DNA of 64,000 nucleotides from Gnetum montanum (taxonomy: Eukaryota; Streptophyta; Gnetopsida; Gnetales; Gnetaceae): contig MNCI01037516.1 of NCBI GenBank assembly GCA_015680685.1, positions 189,805-253,804 of the forward strand, read 5' to 3'. This document shows, piece after piece, positions 35,056-46,467 of this stretch. How positions within the stretch are numbered: position 1 is the stretch's first letter; each line of letters opens with the position of its first letter. A program made the position numbers and the translations under genes. The notes under the pieces are model-generated. The model saw only the letters and a program-made list of their open reading frames with translations. It was not told where the DNA came from and did not search any database.

Positions 35056-35879
35056 TGGACAATGATTTACTCTCTTTCTCCTCTCCTATTTTTCTTGGGG
35101 CAATAGCAGCATAGCTAATGTGCATGGACGGTAGGTTTAACAAGCAGGTTTTGTAGTTTTGTTTCTTTATTCTTGACAATAGATCGATGATAGTTAGCAA
35201 GGATCTAGTTGCATGGACGATGATCAAAAATATTAGTAGGAAACCAAGAGGTAGCAGTTTTCTTTTCCCTTTTCCTAGTGGACCTATGATGGTGGCAAAT
35301 GTAGGACTGGAGATAGCAATGAATCTACTAACACATGATAGTGGTATCTAGTGGCTTATTCTCTCTCTTTCTCTCTACTACGATCTTGTAGCAGTTGATA
35401 GCAGTAGTTGTAGGCACGAGTTGTATAGTTTTGTTCTATTTTTGGTAGGTGGTGCATCTGTAGCTGGGTTCTCCAAATAGGGAGAAATCTTCCTATCTCA
35501 TATTGGCAATGAGGCATGTCCTATCTATGCATCACATATGTGCTAGTGGGTCCCTTCATCTAGCCTCTTTTCTTTCTCTCCCTTCTCCAGCAACTATATG
35601 TAGTGTTGGCTACGACAGCGTCTGCAATGGACCAACAGTGAAAAGTGGTGGTAGCTGAGAAGTAGGGAAATTTTTTTTCGTTACCTTTTGTACTCTTGAA
35701 TTTGAGACACTCATTTCAATTAAAATTCCTATTTTTTTTACTATTTTCAAAAGACCACATGGCCCTCTCCAACTAAGATTATTCCCAAGTTTTCATACCC
35801 ATATGAGAGCCACCCTAGGTAATAGTCTCCTCAAACGAGTTTTTTCCCTACTATTGGTGCATCCAAAATCTATGCATCA
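35056..35879. repeat. Right LTR-like repeat
   Basis: Diverged direct copy of 33404-34262, slightly shorter because the TC microsatellite is short. Ends TATGCATCA. Confidence 0.65.
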
Positions 35880-36465
35880 ATAGAAATTACTAAGAATATT
35901 CCATTTATGAAGACATGAAAATCTTTCATAAAAGCTTTTTTTTTAATCTTGGCTTTCATCATCACTTTTTTGAATAGGTTAATCCAATGAGAATTTATAA
36001 ATCTTATGCCTGTAAGTTATAAACTAACAAATACTTTAAAATTCTAAGGGTATCATCTTTTCTTTAAGAAGTATAATATCATATTGTGTTTATCTCTTAC
36101 TTCGAATTTTCTAAGCAAGAATTTGTTAAAAATTTCTTGTATATGTTTCTAATATTTATTTGTTAGATGATGATGCTATAAAACACACTTGTAAAGAATA
36201 GTTGTTTAAAGAATGGCATGATATACTTTCTTTTATATATTCTAAGCTAAAATAGATTTCTTTTTAGAAATTTTAATGAACAAGATTTATGGATTATAAT
36301 TTTTATAACTTTTGGATGAAGAACAAGATATTTTTATTAAATTTTTCATAATCATGAGATTAAAAAAAATGCTTGCATCATTTATCATAATTATGGATGC
36401 AAATATTTTTTCTCTTAACAATAGTTGGTAAGTAAAAAATATCTTAGCAATAGGTGGTAAATAGG
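35880..36465. other. Gene-free AT-rich stretch
   Basis: Lies between the non-coding LTR-like element and the integrase remnant. It may be decayed upstream pol, but no motif could be read. Confidence 0.4.
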
Positions 36466-37100
36466 TTTAGTGTGCCCATTTCACATGTCCCAAATTTCAT
36501 AAGTTAATGCAATGCTTGGGGGTACAACTTAAACTCACAACATCCTACAACCCTCAAGCCAACAATCAAGATAAAGTAACTAATAGAGAGATCACCAAAA
36601 CTCTGATACAGACCATCAGTAGATATAGGAAAGACTAGAGCACCAAACTTAATGATGTTCTCTATGCATATTACTCAACATGGAAATTTCCAATAGTCTA
36701 CTCTCCCTACAAGTTGGTGTATGGAAAGCTACCTAAAATTCCAATTCAAATCAAACTCTATACACTCATAAATCCATGTAAGCTTAACTTAGACATTAAC
36801 TAAACACAAAAAGAAAGACCAATGATACTCAACCAACTAAACAAAAATTAAAGGATACTCCTTATAATGAATGAAGTACACAAGACATACAACGAACAAT
36901 GACATGATGCATAGATACAAAAAGTTGAGTTCAAACCAGGACACAAGGTTCTTTATTGGAATCCCATGCATGTGTCATTCTACGCTTAACTTTTCCTTCC
37001 AAGGCTATAAGGATTTACCACCCAACAAGCACCTAGAAGTAAATGCTAGTCAACATTCAACAACTAAAACACTTCATAGAATTTCAAGTAACCAGTTGTA
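36466..37100 (+). pseudogene. Gypsy integrase C-terminal half (element E)
   Basis: Recognisable integrase segments in order are CLGVQLKLTTSYNPQANNQ, TNREITKTLIQTISR, LNDVLYAYYSTWKFPI, SPYKLVYGKLPKIPIQI, then FKPGHKVLYWNPMHVSF. This is the Athila/Tat form of integrase, which inserts the element's DNA copy. Stops lie near 36633 and 36801, and more follow. Upstream RT and the 5' LTR are not found. It belongs to the element that ends with the LTR at 43116. Confidence 0.75.
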
Positions 37101-37129
37101 ATAATAACACCTTAAACCAGGAATAAGTT

Positions 37130-38600
37130 CACATCATTTTTTGAATCTCTTCCTTTCAACTGAGTTGTAGGGGAGATACCCATCTATCATAACACCTTGA
37201 AGAGATTGAAAAAATTTTCTTTTTTTTATTTTACATCATTCTTTATACATTTTAAATTTTTTTATATTTCGATATTTATTCTATATATTTTATTTATTAC
37301 ATTTTCTTTTACTATTACTTCCATTTATTTTTTATTACAATCTCTAATTTTATTCCATTGCTACTATAAACTTTAGTAATTATTGAATGTTGCTATCAAG
37401 ATTAGAGCTCCTTATTCATGTGAACTTTGTATTTAGATTATGCTCTCTACTAACAAGTTATGAATTTTCTAGTAGTACCACGTAATGAACTCATGACATT
37501 TACCCATTCCATCTATCTTGTAGATTAGAATCATTGCAGCACGATGGTTCTTTCACATAAAACCTAAAAGTAACATGTAATATTTATTATCCAACAAATT
37601 GAAGAAGGACCAAGTGGACATGGAAAATGTTGTGGCCTCAAGGAAATTTGTTAAGTTCTCTTCTAAACTTATTTCTTGAGTCCTATGACTTCTCATGGAA
37701 TGTATCATCACTCCTACTATAGACCATAAAAGGAAGTATATTTTTGTAACATGTGGTTCTTGCAAAAAAATAGAAATAAAAAAACATCCCTCTAAATATC
37801 TCTTAGGATATAAGCACTAGTTATGAGGCTAGAAAGGCATGTTACCCATGCCTAAAGGTACCCCAAAAAGATCCAAATTTCTTCCTAAATAACCTAAACT
37901 ATTTTCTTCTTTTCATTTCTTCTTTTTCTAAAGTGGTGTTCATTCTTTGTCATTGTTGCAGACTCATAATGGTAGGAGAGGAGAAACACATCAATGCAAG
38001 CTCATTGTTATTAGTATGGACTAGGTCTAAACTCATAATAGATTGGTATCAAATCATCCTAATCACACATTCTACCAATGTCCTTGAAGCTATGATATAG
38101 ATTTTTCTCTTCTAATCTCTCTCTCTACTATTACAACACTTCATTTTCTCACCTCACTTCCCTCGATCATGGTTAGTTATTAATCTTTATTTTTTAGATT
38201 ACATAATCCTAATTTAATCTATTGTGTAGCTATGATGGTTAACCTGAACTACCATTCATCATCCAAGGTGCCTACGGACTTCTTGCCATGGCGTTATATA
38301 AGGAAAATGTTTGGCATTAGTCTACTCTGGGGAGGATCCATTTGTATAATTTTTAGTTCCTTTTAGCATAAACCCTATAACCATGGGTCTTAATTTTGTT
38401 TGGATAATCTCGATAGTTTTCATCATGTAGTTTTATGCTAATTTTGCCTAAGGAACATCCCTTTTTGTTCATTCCATTTGTTAAATTTGCTCCAATTCAT
38501 GAACTAGAACCCTCATAAGATGTTGTTCTCTTGGTCTCCTAACTTTTTTACTTTCATTTAGCTCTTATTTTAACCCAAAAATATTTTAAAATTCCTTAAC
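37130..38600 (+). other. Spacer of element E between integrase and extra-ORF promoter
   Basis: Non-coding. Shares CCCATGCCTAAAGGT and the GGGGAGGA-CCA-TTG-TAAT phrase with 17385-18800 of element B, in the same order. Confidence 0.5.
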
Positions 38601-38627
38601 ATTTTAAATTGAAAATGGCTGCAAATA

Positions 38628-38720
38628 GCTGCATTGATGCATCCTTGTCAACATGGTTAAATATGTTAACAAAGCCCTATTGACACATCCTTATTAATGT
38701 GAAACAAAAATAGTATAAAA
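38628..38720 (+). promoter_or_regulatory. Internal promoter-like module of element E
   Basis: GCTGCATTGATGCATCCTTG, then TGTTAAC and TTGACACATCC, precede GTATAAAA near 38713. Two blocks align with the U3 of this element's own LTR at 42251-42310 (GTTGCATCAATGTATGC and TTGACACATCC), though the spacer differs. The TATA lies about 466 bp before the ATG at 39179, close to the 483 bp of element B. Confidence 0.5.
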
Positions 38721-39178
38721 TTCATAATACTTAGCTCATTTTTCATATTTTTCTTCAAATACAAAAGAAGTTTTTGTAATTTTTTAGAGCCCAAAGTCTT
38801 CCAAGAGCCATAACTTTCTCAGCACTTAATGGCTTTTATCCATTCTTTGATCCTTGAACTTCTAGAGGTATGCTTTATGTCATGGGGGCATTAGACACTA
38901 GATTTTGACATAAAAGTTTTTTAAAAAAATTTCTAACACCCCATAGATAAGGTATTAAAACAATGATCCCAAGAGTTAATATTAATAATCAACCTCAATT
39001 GAAGCAAAATTAAAATAATAATAATATATTCTGGTATGTTTGCGATCACTAACAAAGGACTTAATGATAACACCTCAACTAGAGCATTAAACTTAACGTA
39101 ATCAAATAGTTGAAGGGTATCCAAACTAAAGAAGGATATATCCAAATAACTAATATAGGGTTATGTTTGTGATTACAA

Positions 39179-41909
39179 ATGACATCAAAAGTGAGGATTG
39201 TAAGTAGGAGGACCATCACAACCCTAGGAGAAATAACCCCATGAAGGAAGGAGACAACAACAATAACAACAACCTCAAGAATAAGCTACAAAAGCAACCC
39301 ATGCTACTAGACCCTTACATGAGGAGCCCAAGGTGGAATTCATTCATTAGACTCTCATAGCTAAAACAAGATAATTCATGTAGGATGAGATTCTAAGACC
39401 ACAACCTCATCAAGAGGTGACACTTATAGAGACCTTCATGAAGAAGGTTTGAAGAAAAGAAGTTCAGAGCTTAATCATTCAAGAGCTAAACTTGAAATCC
39501 TTCTTAAAGATATCATCAAACGAAGTTAAGAACCAACTACAAGTATCTCCACTATGGTTGATTTTCTCCATTGGTGGAGAATGATACATGGAAGAAGCCT
39601 ACCTCTTTTGGAACAACCAAAAAGGAGATGCAACTGTCAAAATTAAATATATCATCATCTCTTACTTAGTTGAGACAATTGCAAAGGTTCTCAGATTACC
39701 AAATACCAAGGTAAAGCTGGTTGAGATTTCAACATAAGTAGACCTAAAGGTAAAGAAATAATGGATCTAATGGTGCTATGGAGTGAATCGTAAGGAACAC
39801 AATGCCCTAATCAAGATAGAGCAAGCCTATTTCAAAATCATGGCACCTTACTCCCATGGTAAGGCTAAGCAAGGTGACTACCTTCTTTTCTAGGGAATGT
39901 GTGGCTATAAGTAGGAAATTCCACATTAACCTTCCCTAAATAATCTACCTAGAGATTGAGAAGTAGTTCAAGAAAAATAAAATGGTAAGAAGATATTTCC
40001 CTTTCTTTACCTCATTAGAAAACATTGCAAAAAGGGAGGCATATCTTACTATGCCAATGATGTGGTCCTCAAGGCTCCTACCATATCATGGTCAGAGATG
40101 ATAAAATATATAACACCTACCAAGCTTCAAGAATAGGACTTGCCACCTCGACCACCACTTATAGCACCAAAGATAACTCTTGAAATGGTAGTAGCTACTG
40201 AATGTCTCAAAGAGCTTAGGATAAAATAGTTGCAACAACAAGCCTATAGAGGTGATGGTGAATCTTTTGTATACTATGTAGCCATGGGTCATCTTAATGA
40301 GATTGCCAAGATCATCAACTAGTTGAAAAAAAAAGTTGGTTCCATTATTCTCTTCATAAAAAGACTAGACTTCTTTTCACACCAACCCTATTATTTGACA
40401 AGTCACCATCTTCATTCTAGGATAAGTAATTTATAAAACCTCTAAAATATCTATTATGCTAGAAGAAGGAGATTGTGCAAGAGTCCTAATTATGCCACAT
40501 AAACACTAAGAGACTATAGTAGAGGTGGTGATAGATAGAATTGAAGAAGCTTTGAATGCTCCTATGGCATCTATCCCTGATGTTGCTACTATGGAAAATG
40601 TCCGACTATTTTTAGGACCAAGGAATAAGGAAATGAGCATAGCATAGCATGAAGAAGTGCTGGAGAGACTAGTTGGAGCTAGGCAATTAATTTCAGAAAT
40701 CTTTGATCTCCGAAAAGATATTGCAGTCATTCACTCACAACTAATAGACACAAAAGGCAAGTTGATAATCACCAATGTAAAACTTGAGAAAGCCACTGTT
40801 AGTAATCAAAAATTATGAACTAAAGTTATGGAACTTCAAGCTTTCTTGTCAAATCCATCCATTCTTAGGCTTAAACTTATAAGGAATGAAGCTTTTTAGC
40901 AACTTCAACATAGATTACAAAAGGTTGAGAATGTAAAAGAGATGAAGATCTTTGATTTATTGCTATCAACAGTAATGATGAATTCTTTTTGGCATGAAGT
41001 TTAATAGATCCACAAGGAAAATATTTTACTGACCTATGAGAATCATCACTTGCAAAATCTTAAATAACAAAAAGATCAAATGATCACATACATTCATCAA
41101 TAGTAGAAACAACTTTCCAAGGTAAATTATGATGTGATAAGTTTGGCCATAAAAAATAAAAATCTCCCAAAGAGGAGGTTATTGCTCTTCACCATAAGAC
41201 CATTAGTAAGATTACCACCTGGATGAATGAGGCCCCAAATTATGAAAGAATGAGAAATCACTATAGTCACTAGGTTGGAATCCTTAAGGAGGTCAACAAG
41301 AAAGAAATTGAATTGGCAAAGCCTAAGGTGAATGAAAACCTCTAATAACTTCAACAAAGAGGTGATGGATGGAAACCCATATTTAATGGCCTTAATGCCT
41401 ACAATCAAGCTAATATCTATCTAAAGGAGTTACAAATCAAAGAGATAATAGAATATATGGAGTTAGTCAACCTTCATTCTGCAAACATAGCAATGCTGAT
41501 AACATGGAGGTGAAGATTTGAATTAGAAAAGTAGATGGCCAAGTTCGAGCTTCTTTATAAGAAAAAGTTCAAGCTCCACAAAGAGAAAAAACAAATGTTT
41601 GAAGTAGCCAACATGGAGCTTAAAGTTCTAAAGAGAAAGTTCATAGATCAAATATCAGTTGCTGAGAACCTAGCCAAAAGAATGAATAATTACTAAGAAC
41701 TATGAAATCTTATTTGTACATTCAACATTAAACTTAAATAGTTTGTAGCTTGGTTTGTTAATATGAAGGAGATGTTTCCTAGCATGCCTTGTTCGTGGCA
41801 TGTGCTTGCATCAACCAATCTAGAAAAAGTTACTTAGATAATCTATAAGTTACGGATCAAGGAGAAGAAATTTAAGTTAGTTCTAGACCCTTCCAATTTT
41901 CTAGAGTAG
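39179..41909 (+). pseudogene. Extra ORF of element E: plant-transposon-protein-like domain plus coiled coil
   Basis: Homologue of the ORF at 19346-21786. The start context TGTGATTACAAATG mirrors TGTGATTGCAGATG there. Matching segments include KVLRLPNTKVKLVEIST (against KVLNIFNIGLQVAQLST), AYFKI, and FPFLYLIRKHCKKGGISYYA (against LPFPCLIRKLCQCASIRGYT). The coiled coil starts near 40640 (VLERLVGARQLISEIFDLRK) and runs to about 41700. This copy keeps the C-terminus that element B lost, ending near KKFKLVLDPSNFLE at about 41905. It is riddled with stops and frame changes. No membrane segment or signal peptide is evident, so an envelope role is not supported. Function is unknown. Confidence 0.55.
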
Positions 41910-42230
41910 TAATAAGCAATGCAAACCACAAGTAGAGAAAGGATGTGATGAAGGATCCTTTGTGTCATAGAAGCCTCCAGCTCTAAGAATAGTTTGAAGA
42001 CCTTATCCTACTCCACTTTATTTGGCTAGCATTCATCAATTTTTTTTAATTTGTCTAGTTTTTTGTATATTCCATCACGTTTTGTAACCATGAAAATATT
42101 TTGTAACATAGCACTTAGATTCATCTATTTTGGAGTTAGTTTATTAATTTTGTACTTCACAAATTTTGTAAACAACTTCATCCTATTTTTTGTTTACTCA
42201 TGGATGAGTTTTTCGTCAGTCATGGGGGTA

Positions 42231-43116
42231 TGATGAAGTCTAAGTCAATAAGTTGCATCAATGTATGCTCGTCAATGGAGTCTAGTTGACACATCCCCAT
42301 CAATGCATCCTTAGATGCATTGAAGCATATACATCAACATTGATTCTCTCTAAGCCTATATAAATAAGCACACTAGTCACATTTATGACAACTTTGGTCA
42401 TTCTTTTAGTATAGCTCTTGTAGTTTGTTTTCATACAAGATAGTAAAAATTTCCCTCTAAGTGCTGGTAACATGGATTGAATTAATTATATGAAATTTCA
42501 TTCAAGTGCAAGATGTACATAGATACTTATACATGAGAGTAATAAAATCAAGATTTTTTTCCATTACATCACTTAGACTAGCACTTAGTTTACTTTCAAA
42601 CATTTTACTTTAAATGTACTATGTTTTCCTACACTAAAGAATTAATATTTCATTATGTATTAATGTGAGTATAACTAGTTTGAGCATAATATACTATTGC
42701 TTGGTAATCCTAGTATTGAGTAACTGGTATACTCAGTAGTAAACACTTGTTTAACATTAGGATACATTTAGGATATGTATGGAAGGTAGGAACAAATGCT
42801 CCACATTTAGGATAGCTTAGATTATCTTTAATTTTATTAATCTAGTTAGAATTTAATATTTTAATCACTTCATTTTCTTAATGCTTTAATGATAAAAAAT
42901 AATGAAAATATAATTATAAATATCTTATACCTCAGTCATATTTAGTGATACAGATGAATTAATACAAATGATGATTAGGAAGACAATGACTAACATCTCC
43001 ATCTTTACTTATCTAAGATAATAGCAACTCAAGCAAAGTCCATGAAATTTGACAGAATCATACATACGTGCTTGTCATTTGTATGGTTGGGCATAGGGAA
43101 TACTTGCTACTCATCA
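42231..43116 (+). repeat. 3' LTR of element E (886 bp)
   Basis: Starts TGATGAAGTC after a purine tract CATGGGGGTA and ends TACTCATCA. Late parts match LTRs A and B (TTGGTAA...AGTA, TTTGTATGGTTGGGCATAGG...CTACTCATCA). U3 holds a perfect 10-bp palindrome TCAATGCATC/GATGCATTGA at 42300-42323, and the TATA box TATATAAATA is at 42357-42366. The matching 5' LTR was not found. Confidence 0.7.
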
Positions 43117-45754
43117 CTAAGAAATAATAGGTTTAGATCTAAAAACCTCCAAGAGATCTACAACGTATAACTGTGAGCAAGAAAATGGAAGAGAGACTAA
43201 TGCACAATTGAAGCTGAGAGAGCTAGCATTGGCAAGTATTTATAGGTACAAATGGTAAGGATTGAGCAATTCTAAGACCAACGGTTTAATAATATAATTT
43301 CTAAGATAAGGTCACATGTTTCTACAAGAGAGTTCAAATGATCAACAAATGAGTTTAAGTCACCGAAAAAATATTAGAATAAACCCACCTATCCAAAAAT
43401 GGAATCCAAGATGAAATAAAAGAATAACTAAAATAAATCCCAAATATCTATTTAACATGCCTCATTACCATCTATTGGAGATCAACAGAGAATTATAAAT
43501 ACTAATAATAATAAATTTACCCAAGAATCTAACCTCAATGGTAATTGAAACTTCTAACTTATATTATAGTAATTCCTACTCCTTTGGGCAACTTGTAGTG
43601 AAATCTAAAACTTCTTGTTAATTTTTATTGCTATGGTAAGATGTGGGTGAGGAACTCTTTAGAAAAACCTATAAACATATCAATTTATATTGCTCATATA
43701 ATATTGAAATCAATGATATCGATTAAGATCATGACAATGGTGGTACGCAATAAAGAAATGAACAATATAAATTTGCATCACTCCAATAACAATGAGCAAG
43801 ATGTCTAGCACTTAACTTCTTCTCATTTGTTGATATTGATCTTTATCACATAAGCAATTTCTAGTGATATCTTTGTATTAATATCGATTTAGATCACTAG
43901 GATAAATACCCAGTGATATCCCTTACAACACAAAAATTAGATGCATGAAACAAGTCCAATCTAAGGATAAATACACATTAACTTTCCTCAAATTTCTATT
44001 ACAAGATTAAGACAAGATAGAGATCATCATAAACATGCTAAATTAGACATGCAATGAGGTATAGAATGATATTCAACATCGATTTATGGCATGAGATTCT
44101 AATAACATGAGAATAAAAAATATATGAAAAATTAACAAAGACCCAACTCTCTAAGGGCTTAGATCTATAATTGATTCATCTAAAACTATCTATCAAGACT
44201 AGATTCATCATTCTTGAAAGATAATTGGGCTTACAACATCCAAACATTCTTTGAAATTATGTGAGAAATAAGGGGATCATGGAAAAATCCCAAAGAAGTT
44301 CTTCACACAACTTCCAAATGAGCTTCAAAACATGATTTAGAATTTTGAAAATTATAGATCTTCTAATATTTAATTCTTTCTAGCTAAAGAATTAAATAGA
44401 TCCTCACTAGAATTTCAAATTGATAACATCAAACACTTCTAAATTAAACATCAATAACATAGATCATTCCTATTAAACAGAACACTAACATATGTGAGAA
44501 AATGCTTGTGGAAATGAGAGAAATAAACTAAGAATTGTATACCAAATCTTGAGAATTATGAGAATGTCATAAAGCAGATTGTGAGAGTGTGAGAAATTAT
44601 TATGAGAATAGAAGATACGAATGAGGATCTTTAAATCATTGCAAGAAACTCATGCTACAAGAATATGATAAAAAAGAAGTAAATTGCACACAGAGCTTAG
44701 AGAATAATCAAAATACTTCTCATTAATTTACCCTTCAAATGATTTAATGTACTTTTATTAAGTTTACAATGGAGGAGAGAGCCCCTTCTTATAGCTTTTG
44801 AGGATGCCTCACTTTGATGAGGATTACATGTGGAATCAATGATCCTTTAGAAAAGTGAAGTATGCACACATGCTAGCATGAAATTTAACATAAACTCTAA
44901 ATATTTGAAAATAAAATATTAACTCCTAATGACTCCTAATTTTAAAACTAAAAACATTACATAACTCCAAATTTAAAACATGATAAGAAACATCAAATTG
45001 AAAAGAAAATTTGATGCCTCACATAGAGACCCATTTCACACTATCTCTAACACCATATTCTTACATTATTCCAAAGCTAAATAATATAAAAATATAAATT
45101 AAATAAAATATGATAACCATTAATAAAATGCCAAAAATGGGCCACCACAATCCTTCCAACCTATCCTTTACAATAGGTACCAAGCATTGATTGTTACTAA
45201 GAAATAATAATTAGAAGGGCCACTACAAATCTAGGTGGTGGGAAGACAATGACTTACAATCACCTAACAAGAGTAAACACTATTGCTATTATATCCACAA
45301 ATTATGACATGGTCTGCCATAATGCATGTAGATCATATAGTGGAGTGTTGGGTATACTTGTTGATCAAGCTTCAAATTCAATGACATTTGGTAAAAAAAG
45401 TGTTAAATAATTAAAAACATCATAAATATAAAGCCTTAAAGGTGACAATGTCTAAAATAAATGAATAAAAAGTAATGGTACTAGAAGTTTAATTAAAATC
45501 ACAATAAAATAAAATACATAAATGTTGAGGATCTTGATTCATAGCACACAATTAAGCCATGAAAATTATTACAAGAAGAGAATTAAAAAATTCATCTTAT
45601 TCAATGATAATGCCATAGTAAGATATAATAATAACTTAAAAATGCACATGATGCTAGAATTTTAGAAGAGTGAGTATCTAAAGTAGTTGAGATGGATGAA
45701 AAAGGGAAGAAAGAAAGAGAAATTCCAAATGCTAAAAATATCCTACAATCATTC
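43117..45754. other. Gene-free AT-rich stretch
   Basis: No gene, domain or clear repeat recognised. Short frames such as 45601-45789 have no support. Confidence 0.5.
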
Positions 45755-46351
45755 TTGAAGAAAGGAAGGTTGCTTGCTAAGCCAACCAAAATTAGCCATC
45801 CATGTTGGCTGCTAAGTTAGCCAACCAAAATTAGTTGCACAAGTTGGCTACTAAGTTAGGAAGCCCTCAATAAAGGCTATCTAAGTTAGGCAATACAGGG
45901 CATTTTCCTTGGCTATAAATCCAAGGAAAATGGCAAATGGACGTAAGGGCAAAAGAGAAGCCAATGGCCAAAGTGAAGAAGAGAGCCCAAAGGGATAGAG
46001 ACACAAACAAGCCTTGTGAGCTTGGGTTTCTAGGAATATTTCCTAAAGGGGTGTGAGATTTCTCCTTGTTATTCCTAGAATATTTTTCTTAAGGATGTGT
46101 GTTAATTTTGTATACCTCTAGTAATTAACTAGAAAGACATTTTTATATTCCTATTATTTATTAGTGGAAGAAGATTTTTGAAGTTCACCCAAGAAAGGGT
46201 GAACCACATGAGTCCTTGTGTTATTAGGTGTTATTATTTTGCACTTTACTTCCTCTATCTACTCTATTAGTTTATATTCTACTTTTAACACACAAGTGGG
46301 AAAGTATTGCATAAGACAATTCATGGTGTTTTGCCTTCCTTTTTCCCAACA
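45755..46351 (+). repeat. 5' LTR of copia element 2 (front missing)
   Basis: Matches 50390-50983 from GCTAAGCCAACCAAAATTAG to the CCCAACA end. The first part of the LTR, present at 50317-50389, is absent or too diverged. Confidence 0.8.
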
Positions 46352-46467
46352 GCTGGTATTGAAGCACCAAGTTGGAAATCACAAACAACAAAATGACACT
46401 GTAGCATCTTAGCACTGTAGCCTATGGAATTTGCTGCAAAACTTATGAATATTTTCTATGTGTTGTT

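Larger units (their letters stand above)
33404..35879. mobile_element. Non-coding LTR-like element with two direct repeats of about 840 bp
   Basis: Direct repeats at 33404-34262 and 35056-35879 share order throughout. They start TGGA, share AGTAGGAAACCAAGAGG, GTAGGACTGGAGATAG and GGGTTCTCCAAATAGGGA, and end ATGCATCA. The internal 793 bp hold a T-rich part, a 20-bp minisatellite and no coding domain. TTGGTGTTAGAAGG just after the first repeat could be a decayed tRNA-iMet-type primer site. No clean target duplication was found. It is best read as a non-autonomous LTR element (LARD-like). A segmental duplication is the alternative. Confidence 0.6.

Noticed and set aside
39179-41909. Reading the extra ORF as a retroviral-type envelope gene
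   Set aside because: Position fits, but no signal peptide, membrane segment or furin-like site was visible; coiled coil dominates.
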